From assembly GCF_024172095.1 (NCBI RefSeq), contig NZ_JAMZDX010000005.1, positions 496,001 through 560,000 of the forward strand: a stretch of 64,000 bases of DNA. The letters run 5' to 3'. Below, piece after piece: positions 62,101 through 64,000 of the stretch. The translations under genes were made by a program, and so were the position numbers. The stretch is from Kitasatospora cinereorecta. GTDB taxonomy: Bacteria; Actinomycetota; Actinomycetes; Streptomycetales; Streptomycetaceae. The notes under the pieces were generated by a model. That model was not told the origin of the DNA and made no database searches. It saw only the letters and a list, made by a program, of their open reading frames with translations. How positions within the stretch are numbered: the stretch's first letter is position 1; each line of letters starts with the position of its first letter.

Positions 62101-63618
62101 ATGCCACGCGCGCTCCACCGTCACGCCGCCAGGCGGCGCTCCGCACTCGTCCCGGCGCTCTGCGCCGCCACGCTGGCGGCCGGCGCCCTCGCCGCCGTCG
62201 CCGCCGGCGCCGACGCCGCCAGTACCAACCTGCTCGCCAACGCCGGTTTCGAGTCCGGCTCGCTCGGCCCCTGGAGCTGTTCCGGCGCCACCGAATCGGT
62301 CGTCAACTCCCCTGTCCACAGCGGCTCGTACGCGCTGCACGGAGCCGTCGGCAACAGCGACACCGCCCAGTGCAGCCAGACCGTCGCGGTCCAGCCCAAC
62401 ACCGCCTACACGCTGAGCGCCTGGGTCCAGGGCCAGTACGTCTACCTCGGCGCCACCGGCGCCGGCGTCACCGACCCGGCCACCTGGACGCCCGGCGGCA
62501 GCGGCTGGCAGCAGCTCTCCACCGGCTTCACCACCGGGCCGTCCACCACCAGCGTCACCGTCTACCTGCACGGCTGGTACGGCCAGGGCGGCTACGGCGC
62601 CGACGACGTGGTGCTCTCCGGCCCCGGCGGCGGACCCAGCTCCCCGCCGCCCACCTCGTCCTCGCCCTCCCCCACCGCCTCGTCCTCGCCCTCGTCCTCG
62701 CCGACCGGCTCCCCCACCGCCACCACCCCGCCGCCGAACGTCGCCGTCCCGGTCGCCCCGTACGTCGACATGGGCGCCTGGCCGACCCCGGTGCTCAAGG
62801 ACATGGCCGCAGCCGGCAACCTCAAGTCGCTGACCCTGGCGTTCGTCACCTCCGTCGGCTGCAAGGCCAGCTGGTTCAACGCCTATGACCCGCGCAGCGG
62901 TTGGGGCAAGGACCAGATCGACGCGATCCGCGCGGCCGGCGGCGACGTCAAGGTCTCCTTCGGCGGCGCCTCCGGCACCGAACTCGCCCAGGCCTGCTCG
63001 ACCGTGGACGCGCTGTTCGCCGAGTACGACGCCGTGGTCAAGGCCTACAACCTGAAGTACGTCGACTTCGACATCGAGGGCGCCGCGGTGGTCGACACCG
63101 CCGCCAACGACCGCCGCTCGGCCGCCCTCGCCAAGCTCCAGCAGGCCCACCCCGGCCTCAAGGTCTCGCTCACCCTGCCGGTGCTGCCCGAGGGCCTGAC
63201 CGCCGACGGCGTCGCCGTCGTCCGCTCCGCCCGCGACGCCGGGGTGGCGCTCGACGTGGTCAACGTGATGGCGATGGACTACAACCGGCCGAGCACCGAC
63301 TACGGCGACGACGCCGTCCAGGCCGCCCAGTCCACCCACGACCAGCTGAAGACGCTCTACCCGGCCAAGTCCGACGCCCAGCTGTGGGCGATGACCGGCG
63401 TCACCCCGATGCTCGGCGAGAACGACGACCACGGCGTCTACAACCAGGCCGACGCCCAGCAGCTGGTCGCCTTCGCCAAGCAGCACCACCTCGGCGAGCT
63501 GGCGTTCTGGGAGCTGACCCGCGACGCCAACGCCTGCACCGGCGCGCTCTACAAGTGCACCAACATCGCGCAGGCGCCGTACGAGTTCGCCAAGATCTTC
63601 GCCCAGTACGCGGGCTGA
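62101..63618 (+). CDS. Secreted GH18 chitinase with N-terminal carbohydrate-binding module
   Basis: A 505-aa exported enzyme. A signal peptide (cut near ADAAS) is followed by a CBM-like jelly-roll module (NLLANAGFESGSLGPWSCSG), a Ser/Pro/Thr linker (about residues 180-215) and a GH18 TIM barrel. The barrel has SFGGASGTELA and the catalytic motif YVDFDIEG, with D322, D324 and acid E326. It hydrolyses chitin by substrate-assisted catalysis; the barrel resembles ChiA/ChiC bacterial chitinases. The DasR-like site in its promoter links it to GlcNAc control. A hairpin follows at 63650-63694. Confidence 0.9.
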   Translation: MPRALHRHAARRRSALVPALCAATLAAGALAAVAAGADAASTNLLANAGFESGSLGPWSCSGATESVVNSPVHSGSYALHGAVGNSDTAQCSQTVAVQPNTAYTLSAWVQGQYVYLGATGAGVTDPATWTPGGSGWQQLSTGFTTGPSTTSVTVYLHGWYGQGGYGADDVVLSGPGGGPSSPPPTSSSPSPTASSSPSSSPTGSPTATTPPPNVAVPVAPYVDMGAWPTPVLKDMAAAGNLKSLTLAFVTSVGCKASWFNAYDPRSGWGKDQIDAIRAAGGDVKVSFGGASGTELAQACSTVDALFAEYDAVVKAYNLKYVDFDIEGAAVVDTAANDRRSAALAKLQQAHPGLKVSLTLPVLPEGLTADGVAVVRSARDAGVALDVVNVMAMDYNRPSTDYGDDAVQAAQSTHDQLKTLYPAKSDAQLWAMTGVTPMLGENDDHGVYNQADAQQLVAFAKQHHLGELAFWELTRDANACTGALYKCTNIAQAPYEFAKIFAQYAG

Positions 63619-63649
63619 TCAACGATCATCGGCGGTGGACAGCGCCGCA

Positions 63650-63694
63650 CCGGGTGGTGTTCGATCGGTGACCGCACCGACGGACACCACCCGG
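63650..63694 (+). terminator. Hairpin terminator after the chitinase gene
   Basis: Arms CCGGGTGGTGT (63650-63660) and ACACCACCCGG (63684-63694) pair perfectly, with an inner CGGTG/CACCG stem. Its right arm reaches the RBS of the next gene, so it might also affect that gene. Confidence 0.7.
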
Positions 63695-63707
63695 GAGGCA
63701 CGCCCCG

Positions 63708-64000
63708 ATGGACCGCGCCCTGCCCCGCCGCGCCTGGCACCACTTGGAGCCGGTGCACGCCGCGCTCTACTTCATGCCCGAGGCCTTCACCCAAGCCGCC
63801 GTTCTCGGCTACGACGTCAGCGACCGCTGGCCCAGCTACTTCGCCTGGCGGGCCGCCCCGCTCGGCGCCGCCGGCCCCGAACTGACCTGCGCGACCTTCT
63901 ACAGCTTCAGCCCCGCCGCGGTCGCCCGGCACGTCCCCGCCGTCTGGACGGTCGCCGACCCGCCGACCGTCCTGGCCGCCCGGCTGCGGGCCGTCGACGC
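63708..64000 (+). CDS. SCO6745-family protein, 3' part outside window
   Basis: The first 97 codons are present. The protein begins MDRALPRRAWHHLEPVHAAL and continues with YFMPEAFTQAAVLGYDVSDR, then RWPSYFAWRAAPLGAAGPEL. These segments match the actinobacterial SCO6745 (SalK-like) family of unknown function. GGGAGG precedes ATG 63708. The C-terminal half lies beyond the edge. Confidence 0.75.
   Translation, partial: MDRALPRRAWHHLEPVHAALYFMPEAFTQAAVLGYDVSDRWPSYFAWRAAPLGAAGPELTCATFYSFSPAAVARHVPAVWTVADPPTVLAARLRAVD

Overview
The window is about 72% GC. It carries mycelial-actinomycete hallmarks: an ImuA'-ImuB-DnaE2 mutasome with actinobacterial SOS boxes, an SCO6745-type protein, SHOCT and DUF6325 proteins, a DasR-like site on a chitinase promoter, leaderless GTG/ATG starts and a LAL-type LuxR giant regulator. 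It is almost certainly chromosomal DNA of a Streptomyces or Kitasatospora species. I saw no rRNA, tRNA, CRISPR, prophage or large biosynthetic cluster.

Layout. 1-14.8 kb is a run of small units, mostly a regulator beside its likely target: lipoprotein (partial), thioredoxin, HAD hydrolase, TetR with a divergent APC permease, a BNR-repeat protein, a di-Mop molybdate-binding protein facing a one-domain sulfite-oxidase-fold enzyme, PucR, MarR with a divergent LigB-type dioxygenase, a Rossmann protein, acyl-CoA synthetase, GAF-LuxR, a DinB-fold protein and an Asp/Glu racemase. 14.8-22.0 kb is the DNA-damage block: imuA', imuB and dnaE2 behind one LexA box and alkB behind another. 22-30 kb holds an alpha/beta hydrolase, then a DUF6325-SHOCT-MFS operon divergent from the LAL regulator, with a second SHOCT membrane protein downstream. 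30-33 kb holds a PP2C phosphatase, a VOC protein and a 2OG-Fe(II) oxygenase preceded by a short leader peptide of the RRHVDL type, which is normally tied to sulfur metabolism.

33-39.6 kb is a four-gene beta-oxidation operon (CoA-transferase, acyl-CoA dehydrogenase, thiolase, FadB-like enzyme) converging on a MerR regulator. 40-43.7 kb has a membrane protein/histidine kinase/response regulator operon and a Pr6Pr membrane protein. 43.7-45.5 kb is a lower-GC scar: a broken IS701-type transposase, two orphan small genes and a broken IS5-type transposase, ending 7 bp from a divergent EPSP synthase gene. Between aroA and a ribbon-helix-helix regulator lies an array of TGGCRCCA sites, many repeated at 10-bp intervals. 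The regulator leads a DUF4097-ABC ATPase-ABC permease cluster.

50.5-64 kb carries secreted enzymes (beta-helix protein, M4 protease, GH18 chitinase), two ABC-F ATPases (one with a leader-peptide/attenuator region), a histidine-rich membrane protein coupled to a CopC-like protein without copper ligands, an iodotyrosine-deiodinase-like nitroreductase, a GNAT, an aldo/keto reductase with a MerR-type promoter and a partial SCO6745-family gene at the right edge.

The least explained items are the phased operator array with its RHH regulator, the leader-peptide-controlled oxygenase, the ABC-F leader, the large repeat-built insertion in ImuB, and the CopC-like/His-rich membrane pair.
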